A stretch of 64,000 nt of DNA, from assembly GCA_021018995.1 (NCBI GenBank), contig CM037591.1, positions 69,963,901 through 70,027,900 on the forward strand. The letters run 5' to 3'. Below the pieces are notes generated by a model that was not told the DNA's origin, made no database searches, and saw only the letters and a program-made list of their open reading frames with translations. The stretch is from Chloranthus sessilifolius. Its lineage: Eukaryota; Streptophyta; Magnoliopsida; Chloranthales; Chloranthaceae. Made by a program: the position numbers and the translations under genes. How positions within the stretch are numbered: the first letter of the stretch is position 1; each line of letters starts with the position of its first letter. Below, one piece after another: positions 42,716-53,532 of the stretch.

Positions 42716-43220
42716 AGCCTTAAGGGTCGAATCATGGCCGAGTGATGAGTTGGATCCTTTCTCCTCAGTGGTGATAATGTAGCCACTAGACAGGATTTCT
42801 GAAACATCATATCTGAATCTGTGTTACAAAACTCCTCTGATCTGGGCTCAATAACATACTTCTCACCCTTTTATATTTATTTTCCACACTCCATCCATCC
42901 TCTCAACCCTTTCTGTAGTTTAGACGTTAGAATACTTAGAATAAGTGACCTTAAACCCCCCTCCTTTTAGGACTGCCAAATCTGTAGTCAAATCTGGAGG
43001 GACTACTAGAGATGGCTCCTTTGGAGCTGTAGATCACCTTTCCCTGTGGGACAAACTTTTACTTATCAAAACTTGCTACAATGGACCCTGTATCTTGTAG
43101 GTCTAGGATTTCTTAGTTGTGCTGATTCCATCCCTTGTTTTACTCTTTCTTTGATTTTTAAATGAGTTTCACCACCAACCAATAATGTAAGCACACACTC
43201 AGAATCCGCCAACAAATTTT

Positions 43221-43238
43221 TGGCGCCGTTGCCGAGGA
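43221..43238 (+). other. Primer-binding site of Athila-A2
   Basis: TGGCGCCGTTGCCGAGGA is complementary to the tRNA-Asp 3' end with one mismatch and lies six bases after the LTR. Confidence 0.85.
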
Positions 43239-43693
43239 CAGATGATCTATTAGTAGACCCTTAGTTTTTATATTATTAGTATTCTTTGCACATGTGAATA
43301 ATTGATACTGCTGACATAATTTTGAATCTTTCTTACAGATCTAGACAGCAGTAGCGAAGGACAGTGGACTGCATGTGGAGCTTAGCTACCTCTGTTTTCA
43401 AACTCTCTGACTTTTAAAACTCTGTCTATCTTTCTTAAATTTTTTTTTTCTAGCAGTATCTAGGATAGTTTAAATGTATTCTTTGAATAGCTGTAAACTA
43501 GTTAGATAAATTTGTTAGTGTACAATTATTCTTTTGCAATGTGCCTGCAAGAAGCTTTTCTTGCTGTTGGTGTGCTTGTATGCTAGGGAGGAGATCCCTC
43601 AGCCCTGCTTTAGAGCCTCTTAACCCTGAGTTAGAAAGGGGAAGGAGACTTAGGAGAGACAGGCACACCACAGGATAGCTCCCAAGTGAATCT

Positions 43694-45280
43694 GTGACAA
43701 CACTTATGGGTGAAGAACAACCCAGAACCCTCAAGGAGTTGAATGCTCCGGATGACTATAACTCCCCTTTTAGCATTCAATTCCCTGATGTTCAGGGGAA
43801 CTATGAGATAAAAACTTCAATCATCCAGATGCTGCCAGCTTTCCATGGGCTTAGCAAGGAGGACCCTTACAAGCATATTGACCAGTTCTTAGCCTTGTGC
43901 ACCACTTTTAATATCACTGGTTTGGGACTTGAGGCTACTAGGCTCAGACTCTTTCCCTTCTCTCTGAAGGATAGGGCAAGTACCTGGCTGACCACTCTTC
44001 CCAACAATAGCATTGCTTCATGAAAAGACCTACAGACCAAGTTCTTAACCAAGTTCTTCCCTGAGACCAAAACTAGCCAGTTGGGGAAAGAGATTCTTGC
44101 GTTTGCTCAATCCCCAACTGAGGATTTTAACCAGTCCTGGGATAGGTTTAAAGAGATGCTCAAACAATGCCCCCACCACAAGATCCCTGAGTGGCAGCTT
44201 GTACAAAGCTTCTACAATGGGATTGATGAGAAAAATAGAGATATGGTCGATGCCTCTTGTGGTGGATCCTACATGCACAAGACTGCTGAGGAGGCATGGG
44301 AATTGTTTGAGGTGATTAGTGAGAATGCTTTTCAAAAGCCATCCCTGGCAAGAACTAGTCAGGAATCTGAGTCAAAGGTGGGGCCTGCTGCTGGATCAAG
44401 AGGAAAAGTTTATGAGGTGTCCGGGAACAATGACCTGCAGCTGCAGATGGCAAACCTCTCTATGAAGTTTGACAAATTATTGACTGTGATGCAACCCAGA
44501 AGGGCTGCTCATGTGGCGGAGGCATGTCTGATATGCCAGTCCCCACAACACACAGTGGAGGAATGTCCATCTGCAGGGCAATTTCCTGAATTGATTTTGA
44601 AACATGCTGATGCTGCTCAATCTTATGGCCAGCAACAATCTGGGGGCTACAATAGGCAGCCATATGGATACCAGCACCAAAATGTTGGTTTTCAATGGAG
44701 AGACCACCAAAATCTGAGGTGGAAGCAAGACAACTACATGCAACCCCAACAGATGTTGGCTTTACCACAAAGGCCACAGCAGCAGTTCAACTAAGGGAAT
44801 GCCCCTAGGTCTACCTTCTAGCACCATCAACAGCCCCATCAGCAGCAAAATCAATTGGTCTTACCCCCTTCTCAACCTAGAAATATTTCTTTTGAGGATC
44901 AAGTCTTGACTTCATTGCAAAACTTGGGTTCCTCGGCTCAGACTGTGGACTCTCATGGTCAGAGCCTCCAGAAAATGGAAGAGCAGATGAGCTAAATGTC
45001 AAAAGCCTTGGCTACGAGAGATGAAGGCAGATTTCCCTGCCAGCCAATTGCTAACCCCAAGGGTCAGTTTTTAATTGAGGAAGCTTCCTCAAAGTTTGAG
45101 GACACTAATGCTGTCACTACCCTAAGGTTTGGCAGGATGGTAGACAATCAGGTGGGTAACAGACCAGCAGAGGCAATTTCCACAGATGATGCAAATGATC
45201 ATGATAGAGAAGTTGTGGGACCACAAAGCCAAGAAGTGCCTGCCACCTTGCAGCAGGAGAAAAATAATGAGGTCAGTTGA
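43694..45280 (+). pseudogene. gag: Athila-A2 gag, nearly intact but with stops
   Basis: One frame runs through the whole gene, interrupted by four stops: TGA at 44021 (former Trp), TAA at 44792 (former Gln), TAG near 44819 and TGA/TAA codons near 44993. The N-terminus has APDDYNSPFSIQFPDVQGNY, the core has FHGLSKEDPYKHIDQFLALC, LRLFPFSLKDRASTWL and DKNRDMVDASCGGSYMHK-like text. A zinc knuckle CX2CX4HX4C (CLICQSPQHTVEEC) sits at 44524-44567. A Gln/Tyr-rich tail and a heptad-like segment (VLTSLQNLGSSAQTV) follow. It binds genomic RNA and forms the particle. The ATG at 43694 or an upstream start near 43580 is possible. Confidence 0.85.
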
Positions 45281-45380
45281 GCAACAAAGTAGGAGAAAAA
45301 CATGAAAAAAGAAACAGAAGTTTAGTCATGGGCTAGCAGCTGAGGAACCAGCAGAACCTCAGCTGCCATTTCCTCAGGCT

Positions 45381-45800
45381 TTGGATGGTCCTATCCCTTT
45401 TGATAAAGGGAATGCCCAGATGGAGGAAATGATGGAGACCTTTAGGCAGGTGAAAATCAATTTACCCTTGCTTGAGGCAATTAAACAACTCCCAGCCTAT
45501 GCAAAGTTCCTGAAAGACCTCTGCACCCAAAAGAGAAAGGCTGAGGCCATGTGTCCAAGAAGGTCTTTGCTACTGATACAGTGAATTATGTATTTAACAT
45601 ATCAATGCCTGAGAAGTTGCAAGATCCAGGGATACCCACTATTCCCTGTGTTATTGGAGACCATACAATTGAAAAAGCCCTTTTTAACTTTGTTGCCATA
45701 CAGTGTATATCTGCAACTAGGTTTGGGGGAGCTGAAAGCTACCCCCATTGTGCTGATGATGGCTAATAGATCTGAGAGGAAACCTTTGGGAATGGTTTAG
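45381..45800 (+). pseudogene. Athila-A2 protease with deleted active site
   Basis: The lead-in is well kept (FRQVKINLPLLEAIKQLPAYAK, then IPTIPCVIGDHTIEKAL). Where Athila-B and Athila-C have ALLDLGASVNLLPYSV, this copy reads AL-F-N-F and resumes at LLPYSVYLQLGLGE in another frame. A deletion of about 13 bases near 45685-45700 removed the catalytic Asp-Leu-Gly-Ala. The sequence after it (GELKATPIVLMMANRSERKP) is normal. A stop at 45798 precedes the RT frame. Confidence 0.8.
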
Positions 45801-45809
45801 GATGTCCTG

Positions 45810-47880
45810 GTGGGAGTGGATAAGTTTTTCTACCCTGTCGACTTCTTAGTTTTAGATATGGGGTGCAGCAATAGCCCAAATCCCATACCTGTTATATTAG
45901 GCAGACCTTTCTTGGCCACTGCCAAAGCCTGCATCCAATGCAGGTCTGGAGTAATGGAGGTAACTTTTGGACATATGAAAGTTGAGCTGAATGTGTACAA
46001 CAGTGCAAAGTACCCTCAGATGGACAATGAGGAGAGCTTTGCAGTGGATGTACTAGAGGAAATTGTGGAAGAGGAATTACCCACTCTGCTGGAGTGGGGC
46101 AACATTGTCAGGAATTTAGTTAAAATTTGGGACATGGTGGAGGAAGAGAGCCCAGATGGGAGATCAAAAGACATGACCATATCGAAGTCTTCTGTGGGCT
46201 CAGTGCAGCATTCCAGTTGGAAACCTACATTGCTACCTCTTCCTCCAACCTCCAATGCACCAATTTTGCCATCTGCCCAACAGGCCCCTGATCTGGAACT
46301 CAAGAAGGTTTCAGAAACATTAAAATATGCCTTCCTTGAGAAAGGTGATAAGCTTCCTGTGATTATCTCTTCCTCCCTTACCAATGAGCAGGAAGAGGAA
46401 TTACTAATAGTTTTGAGGAAGCACAAGAAGGCAATTGGTTGGACCATTGCCGATCTGGGAGGAATTGATGCATCAATCTGCATGCATAGGATTCATCTTG
46501 AGGAGGGAGCACTACCCTCCAGGGAAATGCAGAGGAAGTTAAATCCTCACATACAGGAAGTGGTCCTTAAGGAAATCATTAAATTGTTAGATGCAGGGGT
46601 GATTTACCCCATCTCTGATTCTCATTGGGTGGCACTTATCCAGGTGGTGCCCAAGAAATCTGGCATAACAGTGATTAAGACTGAAACTGGAGAATTGAGG
46701 CCAGCCAGGGCAACCACTGGCTGGAGAGTGTGCATTGATTATAGGAAGCTCAACTCTAAAACTAGAAAGGACCATTTCCCTCTCCCCTTCATTGATCAAA
46801 TTCTGGACAAATTGGCTGGAAAAGCTTTTTACTATTTTCTTGATGGGTACTCAGGGTACAACCAAATCCCTGTGCATCCTCAAGACCAAGAGAAAAGCAC
46901 CTTTACCTGTCCTTTTGGCACCTTTGCTTACAGGAGGATGCGTTTTGGACTCTGTAATACGCCAGCCACTTTTCAGAGGTGTATGTATGCCATATTCTCT
47001 GATATGATTGACAAGTTTTTGGAGATTTTTATGGATGACTTTTCTGTCTATGGGGACAGCTTTGGCCAGTGTCTACAGCACCTCAGCCTAGTTTTGCAAA
47101 GATTTGAGGAAACCAATTTGGTTTTAAGCTGGGAAAAGAGCCACTTCATGGTAACACAAGGCATTGTGTTGGGCCATGTAGTCTCTAAAGAAGGGCTTGA
47201 GGTAGACAAGGCCAAAGTGGACCTCATTGTCAATTTGCCCCCTCCAAAAACAGTCAAGCAAATCAGATCTTTCCTGGGGCATGCGGGATTTTATAGGAGG
47301 TTCATTAAGGACTTCAGCAAAATTGCTAAGCCATTGTGCACTTGCTCTGCCAGGATGTGCCCTTTGACTTTTCTGCTGACTGTCTTAAGGCTTTTGAAAC
47401 ATTGAAAATCTACCTCACCTCTGCTCTTGTACTCCAAACACCAGACTATACCCTACCTTTTGAGCTGATGTGTGATGCATCAGACTTGGCATTAGGTGCT
47501 GTTTTGGGCCAAAGAAAAGATAAACTGCGTGTGGTCATTGCTTATATAAGCAAATCACTTGCTGAAGCTCAGCTGAACTATACCATAACTGAGAAAGAGC
47601 TTCTAGCAGTGGTTTACGTTGTTGACAAATTTAGAGCCTACCTACTAGGATCTAAAACTGTGATCTTCACTGACCATTCGGCATTGAAGTACCTACTGTC
47701 TAAGAGAGATGCTAAGCCTAGGCTGATTAGATGGATACTCCTGCTACAGGAGTTTGACATCGAAATCAAGGACAAAAAGGGTGTGGAGAATGTGGTGGCT
47801 GACCACTTGTCCAGAATTATCTTGGAGAAATGCCTGGATGGCCCTACAAATGATGCCTTCCCTGATGAGCAATTATTTGC
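45810..47880 (+). pseudogene. pol: Athila-A2 reverse transcriptase and RNase H
   Basis: RT copies RNA into DNA and RNase H removes the RNA. An open frame of 531 codons (45810-47405) holds VILGRPFLAT (protease end), IAD-containing lead-in, WVALIQVVPKKSG, WRVCIDYRKLNS, FLDGYSGYNQIPVHPQ, the catalytic FMDD at 47028-47039 and FLGHAGFYRRFIKDFSKI. A frameshift near 47335 is followed by RNase H in the next frame, with [26 protein letters not shown] and [11 protein letters not shown], giving the Asp, Glu and Asp of the site. RT itself is almost undamaged. Phe replaces the Tyr of YMDD, as in Athila-B here. Confidence 0.9.
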
Positions 47881-47898
47881 CATCCAATCCTTAGTCCC

Positions 47899-49182
47899 TT
47901 GGTTTGCACACATTGTCAATTATCTAGTTATAGGAAAGATTGGACCAAAATGGATAAAGACCTGTTCTTCTCAAGGGTCAAGTATTTTTTCTGGGAGGAA
48001 CCTTGCCTATACAAGTACTGTGCCGACCAGATCATCCGAAGATGTGTTCCTGAAAGTGATATCCCCAGTATTCTATCCATGTGCCATGAAAATGCCTGTG
48101 GAGGCCACTTTAGTGGGAGAAAAACAGCTGACAAGGTCCTGCAGTGTGGTTTTTACTGGCCATCCTTATTCAAGGATGCATACACACACTGCAAGGCATG
48201 TGAGAGATGCTAAAAATTAGGAGGGCTGCCCAAAATAAATTCAATGCCTTTACAACCCATCCTTGTTGTAGAACTATTTGATGTATGGGGAATTGACTTC
48301 ATGGGCCCCTTTCCTCCCTCTAATGGTTACCACTTCATCTTAGTGGCAGTGGACTATGTTTCCAAATGGGTAGAAGCCATTGCCACAAGAACCAATGATA
48401 ACCAGGTGGTCCTCAAATTCGTAAAGCACAACATTTTCTCATGATTTGGAACCCCTAGAGCTATTATCAGTGATGGGGGTAGCCATTTCTGCAACAGGAA
48501 TTTCGAGAGCTTGCTCAAGAAATATTCTGTGACCCATAGGATTGCTACTCCCTACCACCCACAAACAAGTGGGCAAGTTGAAATTTCCAATAGGGAGATC
48601 AAGCACATCCTTGAGAAAATAGTTAGGACTGACAGGAAAGATTGGGCTGAGAAACTGGATGATGCACTGTGGGTCTATCGGACTGCCTATAAGACTCCCA
48701 TTGGAATGGCCCCATTCAGACTGGTCTATGGCAAGGCCTGCCATCTCCCAGTAGAGTTAGAACACAGGGCCTATTGGGCCATTAAGAATTTGAACATGGA
48801 CCTAACTTCTGCTGGTCAACACAGGTCAGTACAACAATCAGAATTGGATGAGCTGAGGTTGGACGCTTACACCAATGCTAGGATCTACAAGGAACGAGCT
48901 AAAGCTTTCTTCGACAAGGGCTTGCTGAGAAAAAGCCTCGAACCGGGTGGTAAGGTTTGGTTATTCAACTCCAAACTAAAATTCTTTCCTGGCAAATTAA
49001 AATCCAGATGGGATGGTCCCTATGTTGTCTTGAATGTTTCCCCATCTAGTGCTGCGGAAGTCAAGGATCCCAAATCTGGGAGGACCTTCAAAGTGAATGG
49101 TCAGAGGCTTAAGCCTTGCATTGAACAACCTGCTGATCCTATGAGCACTATTCATTTTCATGGGACCCCTACATCTACCTGA
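47899..49182 (+). pseudogene. Athila-A2 integrase, few lesions
   Basis: It inserts the DNA copy into the genome. After a frameshift near 47945 the zinc-binding module reads [18 protein letters not shown] and ends with [12 protein letters not shown] at 48211 and a TGA at 48442 (former Arg) interrupt it. The catalytic residues are present: Asp 48295-48297 (GIDFMGPF), Asp 48472-48474 (ISDGGSHF) and Glu 48580-48582 ([11 protein letters not shown]), with the canonical 35 residues between the last two. The C-terminal domain ([28 protein letters not shown]) ends at 49182. No chromodomain is visible, as expected for Athila. Confidence 0.9.
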
Positions 49183-49409
49183 CCCGCAGTTGTGTCCATG
49201 TTGTACTATACTACTTTTGTTTCTACCTTAAGTTATAGAAAATTTTTGGGGATATGTGGAGTTTGATATTGTTGAGCTTGATAGAGTTTATGTGGGATTG
49301 GTATGATTTATTCTTCTTCTTCTGTGAATTGCTGGTTTTCGAATTTGAATGCATATTATGTGAATACTTGTGATGAGTAGGCTGCACTAACTATAGTGCC
49401 CTTGTTTGG

Positions 49410-49712
49410 CACTAGGCCCTCGCGCATTCCAAATTGTGATTTGGGAAGACTCGCGCAATTCGCATAGACCATTTCTTTCGCTGTCATGAGTTTCAATGCT
49501 ACAGAATCTCTCGCGCACTTCCAGCTCTAACTCCATAATCGCGCGATTCTGATTTCTCGTGATTCCCTTACCCAGTTGCGCGAGTCTAATGCATTTATCA
49601 TTTCCCACGCTAACTGCTGGGACTTGACGTTTTCCAACTCACTCTCAATTAATTGCGGCGACTTGGATGTTATTCAACCGTTTCATCTTCCACCATCCTC
49701 GCCTTTAAATAC
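49410..49712 (+). promoter_or_regulatory. Internal motif array and TATA-like box, Athila-A2
   Basis: It has CCCTCGCGCATT, GACTCGCGCAATTCGC, CTCTCGCGCAC, ATCGCGCGATTC and TTGCGCGAGTC, then TTTAAATAC (49704-49712). The CpGs are better kept than in the A1 copy. Confidence 0.6.
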
Positions 49713-49784
49713 ACAGGGAGGCCCTGTTCATCTTCATCGCATCCTATCTCCTCTCACCCTAGAGGTCCTTCCCTAATCCTAATC

Positions 49785-50021
49785 ATGGCAGATGACAAGC
49801 CGGATGCGCTGCCTAACAAGTTTTACCCGATGTGGTTGGACCCGCCGCCCCCTAAAGAGCCGGATCCCCTCCAACCCTTCTGGGATGAATACGAGGAGGT
49901 TCTGCAAATCCTTGCCAAGTAGGAGGAGGAAAAGCTTTAGCCGCAGAAGAAGAAGCAAAAGACAGAGCCATCCCTTGCCCCCTCCACTCCACCCCCTCCC
50001 CCACCTTCTCAACCCCCTCAC
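49785..50021 (+). pseudogene. Accessory ORF of Athila-A2, broken
   Basis: It is homologous to the intact 79-codon ORF at 38563. The first 45 codons agree with a few changes (PPPPKEPD for PLPPKEPD, QPFWDEYEE for QPLWDEYEE). A TAG then follows LAK at 49920, with a three-base insertion beside it. A second former CAG is TAG near 49937. The Pro-rich tail is still readable downstream. The product would be a 45-residue fragment. The array and TATA-like box upstream are intact. Confidence 0.7.
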
Positions 50022-50207
50022 CCCTGATCTCTCTCTCCTTCCCTCCTCCGTTTTTATAATTTTCTTTTACTCTTAATAAAATTTTCTTTTTCTGATATGT
50101 TGTATAGTTTTCTATTCTTGGGTACTTTATTTCTTGTTCTCGTCTTTTATGCTGTAATAACTCTGCTGCACAGACACCTTTGAACCAGTGAGGACACTGC
50201 TCCTCAT

Positions 50208-50222
50208 AGGTTTGGGGGTGTG
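50208..50222 (+). promoter_or_regulatory. Internal polypurine-tract copy, Athila-A2
   Basis: AGGTTTGGGGGTGTG, identical to 38983-38997. The region from 50223 to 51468 is non-coding 3' sequence. Confidence 0.6.
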
Positions 50223-51719
50223 CCAGGCAGACCCTGCCAATGGAATAGCTAACATAAGTGCAGCAGACTCATCTGAGAAATATGGAAATGGACCTCTGTT
50301 CACTTAAGTCATCTGAGCAATATGGAAATGGACCTCTGTTCACTTAAGAATCATGAAATTAAAAAGTTTAAAATTTTTGCAAACCTTGGACATTATAAAC
50401 TTCTAATACTCCACATTTCCATGATAATATCACCAAGGAAACTCACTTGTATCAGCACTCAGTGAATCAATAGAGAGAGAAAAAGGTGAGGACATACTTA
50501 AAAGTTCAAAGGAAGACCATAACCAGTGAGAATTGGGCCTATAAAATTTTTTCCATCTTTTGAAGAGTAACCAAGGAAATCCCTTCTAGTTCTAAAGACT
50601 GACTGAGTCACTGTGCTCACTAGAAGTTAGGTAAATCCAAGTTGAAACAATCGACAGTACTCATGAGACTGAGGAAAGGATCAAGGCCTTCTCTTGGACA
50701 GTTTGAGCCTAATAAGACCAACCCTTAAGTAACTGCCCTTGTCCATACCCCCTTTGACTTAAACCTAAACCTATGAACCTGCTTCAGCCTACCCTCACTC
50801 TGAGAATTCAGAAGGTAAAGGAGAAAAAGTTGAAGATGGACTAGCTATGGTCAACAGTAGGTGAATGGAAAAGAAATACCTCAAATCTGGCAGTATGATA
50901 ATTGGGAGCATGGTGGCATTTCTGAAAAGTAAAAAAAAAAAAAAAAAAAAAAAGAATAAATAAAAATCAGAAAATTCCACAAGAAGGAAACAAAAATAAC
51001 AATGAAGAGAAGTAAGGGAGGAATGAAGAGGAACTTTCATTGGAAAATCAAAATCAAGAAGAGAAACTGAAGGTGAAGTCATGAATCACCTCTGTCACCT
51101 ACTGATTTCTCAATTTTGAACCCCTTCTCAACCCTCCATTCTTTCAACCCCACTCCATAAGCCACATTACAGCCCAATTAAAAGCCCTTGTTATTCAAAA
51201 GTTGAGTGAGCTGTCATGTGAAGATAAAGAGTTATCCAATCTATGGTGAGGAACTGTCAATGATGTCAGCACTTAAGAACTCTGCCTATGCTCATGCTTA
51301 CAGACCCATTTGGGGGTTGTAACTGCTCTTGAGCCTGTGAGAGAATGAACCCCTCAACAAAACCCTTATGAGAGTATGCCCTGCAAAGATTTTGGGTCCG
51401 AACTTGAATGCATTATGTATGACCTTAACCTAATTTTTGACCTAATGATAAGCTCAGTGCTGGCACACTGTTGAGAACTAGAAAATACCATTCTCCACCC
51501 TTTAACATAGGCCTTGATAGACCCTTGAGAGAACTAAATAAGTGTTTTAAGTGCTTGTATTACAGCAAACAATAAAGACAGGCTTAACCATGAAAGCAGC
51601 CTAAAAGTGCCAAAAAGATGATAATCCATGTCGATCCAAAGGAAGAAAGAGAAGGGACAACCTCACTAGCTGTCAAAATGCCTGAACTGAAGAGGCAAAG
51701 ACTTGGTCTCAACCCAAAA

Positions 51720-52342
51720 AAGAAATGTGGAGCAATTCGAACAGAAAAATGCACTACAGAGTGCTTTTCGAAAAGAATCTGAACCCTTTGAAAAGAACCT
51801 GAACTCTGCGAAAAGAACTAAAAGCTCCAGGCTTAGTTTTCGAAAAGAACCTGAACTCTTCGAAAGGATGATTGACCTATTCGAAAAGAAGAGAACTCCT
51901 TGACAGTAACGAACTTTGCGAAAAGAGCTTCAGGAGTCACAGTACCTTGCGAAAAGTTCCCTAAACTATGCGAAATGGTATTCTGGAGATTCCTAGCTTT
52001 TGCAAGGGTAATTCAGTAATCTTTTTCACGCGTCCCAATGCATTTAAAAACCTAGGGACATTCCAAAAGATTCTAAGCACGAAGCGAAGGCATATTCCAC
52101 CCCATGTGAGCACCCGAAGATGAAATCACTTGGCGGGAACTTCTAGAAGCTCTAACAGATTTTCAAATTACATAATAGAATTGATGCTTATGTCGCCTGA
52201 CTGGCCAAACCAGATCGAGCAATTCTGATTGGCCAAAACAGATCAGGATCCTTGTGCTCGACTACCATTGGTTGTTACAGATCTGAGCACTTCTGATTGG
52301 TCGATACACATCTGAGCTAGACCTGGGGAAAACTATAAATAG
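51720..52342 (+). promoter_or_regulatory. U3 motif array and TATA box, Athila-B LTR
   Basis: About ten motifs (CTTTTCGAAAAG, CTCTGCGAAAAG, CTTCGAAAGG, CCTTGCGAAAAG and others) occur at 51730-51985. CTATAAATAG follows at 52333-52342. Confidence 0.65.
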
Positions 52343-52777
52343 ATGAACCATTTGCCCAATTTGGGCATCCAGATTTTGAGTTTCATTCCTATTCCCCCAT
52401 TTCCAAATTAGCTAGTTTGTCTGAAACCCCTATAATAGCCTAACTTTTACTTGCAATTGAGAGCTGTGAGATACCTCTGTAATTCAAAAGAGAATTGTAT
52501 TCAAGACTACAAATCTGAGAGCTGTTTAAGCTGTGCTCTGTAATTGTAATGGTGAATTTGAAAAGGTTGCTATAAACCGTACATTCTCAATTGGATTCGT
52601 GTTAAGGGTTCCCTCTGATCTCCTTATTGCACTAGACACCTTTAGATTTACAGTTTTTTATGCAATTTCCCTTGATTCATTAACCCTGTGGGAATTAGTA
52701 TTTGTAACCTAATCGCTCACAGCATTTGTAGTGATATTTCTTGTTTTGAATTAAGCATTTAGATTAAAGACTATTGG

Positions 52778-52809
52778 ATGGTCTGTGGCCATTGAAGTGG
52801 ACAGACCAT
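52778..52809 (+). ncRNA. Conserved leader hairpin (Athila-B LTR)
   Basis: ATGGTCTGT (52778-52786) pairs perfectly with ACAGACCAT (52801-52809). The loop holds a CCA/TGG mini-stem. It lies about 440 bases after the TATA box, in the transcribed part of the LTR. Confidence 0.65.
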
Positions 52810-53340
52810 AGCCATAAGCCTAATTCTAATCCTTGAGTTAGATTTATTTCTCTTACATCTGTGCTTGTAGCTAGATGAAGATTGGATCATCTCTCATTTG
52901 TTCTGCAGTCATTCTCATTTTGTTTCAAGGACCAAATCAAAGTTAGATATTATTTCTCCATTTTTTATAAGTTTACATCAAAATTCCCCTAACTCAGATC
53001 TGGATCATTTAGTTTAACTTTTATTTTTATCATTTAGTTAATGTGACAAATTCAACCTCCCATCTTATGTGCTTTATAGATAGGATAAGAGGCAAGATCT
53101 GGTAGCTCAGATCTGGAGGTTTATTTTGCATTTTAAACAAATTCTCTGTGGACGATCTTTTACTCATTTGCATTTAAAACTTGCTACAATTGGCCCTGAT
53201 CTTGCAGGCTAATTCACTTCTCTCTGTGCTGATATATCTTTACTCTTTTAAATATTCCAGATTCAGTATAACTTAGCAGTTGCAAATCTGTTTTCAAAAC
53301 CCAAATAAATCATGCACACTTAGATTGACCAACAAGTTTT

Positions 53341-53358
53341 TGGCGCCGTTGCCGGGGA
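53341..53358 (+). other. Primer-binding site of Athila-B
   Basis: TGGCGCCGTTGCCGGGGA is a perfect complement of the tRNA-Asp 3' end. Confidence 0.9.
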
Positions 53359-53532
53359 ATTTGTTTTAAAATAGGTAGACCTAAGTTTTCATTTTTATTT
53401 TTACATCAGTACTAAACTATTCTATTGTTTATATCTGTGCAGTTATTCATATCCATTTTGAAGAAGGGAATCTACTTTAAAAGGAATTCTGAAGGTTTGA
53501 TGTGAATAATCTGATTATCTGCTCTGTGTTGT

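Larger units (their letters stand above)
40710..43214 (+). repeat. Shared LTR of Athila-A1 (3') and Athila-A2 (5')
   Basis: It starts TGTTAAGACC after a PPT and ends CCGCCAACA before a PBS, so it is 3' LTR to the left and 5' LTR to the right. It is 2505 bp, longer than the B and C LTRs, partly because a block of about 436 bp (CTGGGCTATCATGGTCCTAT onward) is duplicated in tandem around 42090 and 42520. Confidence 0.85.
43215..51468 (+). mobile_element. Athila-A2 internal region
   Basis: It runs from the PBS through gag, protease, RT, RNase H and integrase to the accessory pseudogene, and is interrupted at 51469 by Athila-B. Its own 3' end and LTR must lie to the right of the window. The flank CACAC (51464-51468) is the expected 5-bp target duplication of Athila-B. 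Confidence 0.8.
49342..51468 (+). repeat. Second copy of the Athila-A 3' internal region
   Basis: It is colinear with 38119-40330, with a few substitutions and two deletions in this copy (equivalents of about 39534-39580 and 39880-39930). The copies are 11.2 kb apart, one element length. Confidence 0.9.
51469..53334 (+). repeat. 5' LTR of Athila-B
   Basis: It starts TGTTGAGAACTAG and ends GACCAACA before the PBS (1866 bp). The first 300 bases are nearly identical to the 3' LTR start at 63689-64000, with one notable deletion near 63889, so the insertion is fairly young relative to its neighbours. Confidence 0.9.

Noticed and set aside
46016..46483. 155-codon ORF antisense to Athila-A2 RT
   Set aside because: It is the shadow of the conserved RT lead-in; a shorter piece of the same shadow appears opposite Athila-B RT and has no domain of its own.
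51720..51990. CRISPR-like look of the regular short motifs
   Set aside because: Spacing is irregular, motifs are degenerate and only about 12 bases, there are no cas genes, and the context is a plant LTR.
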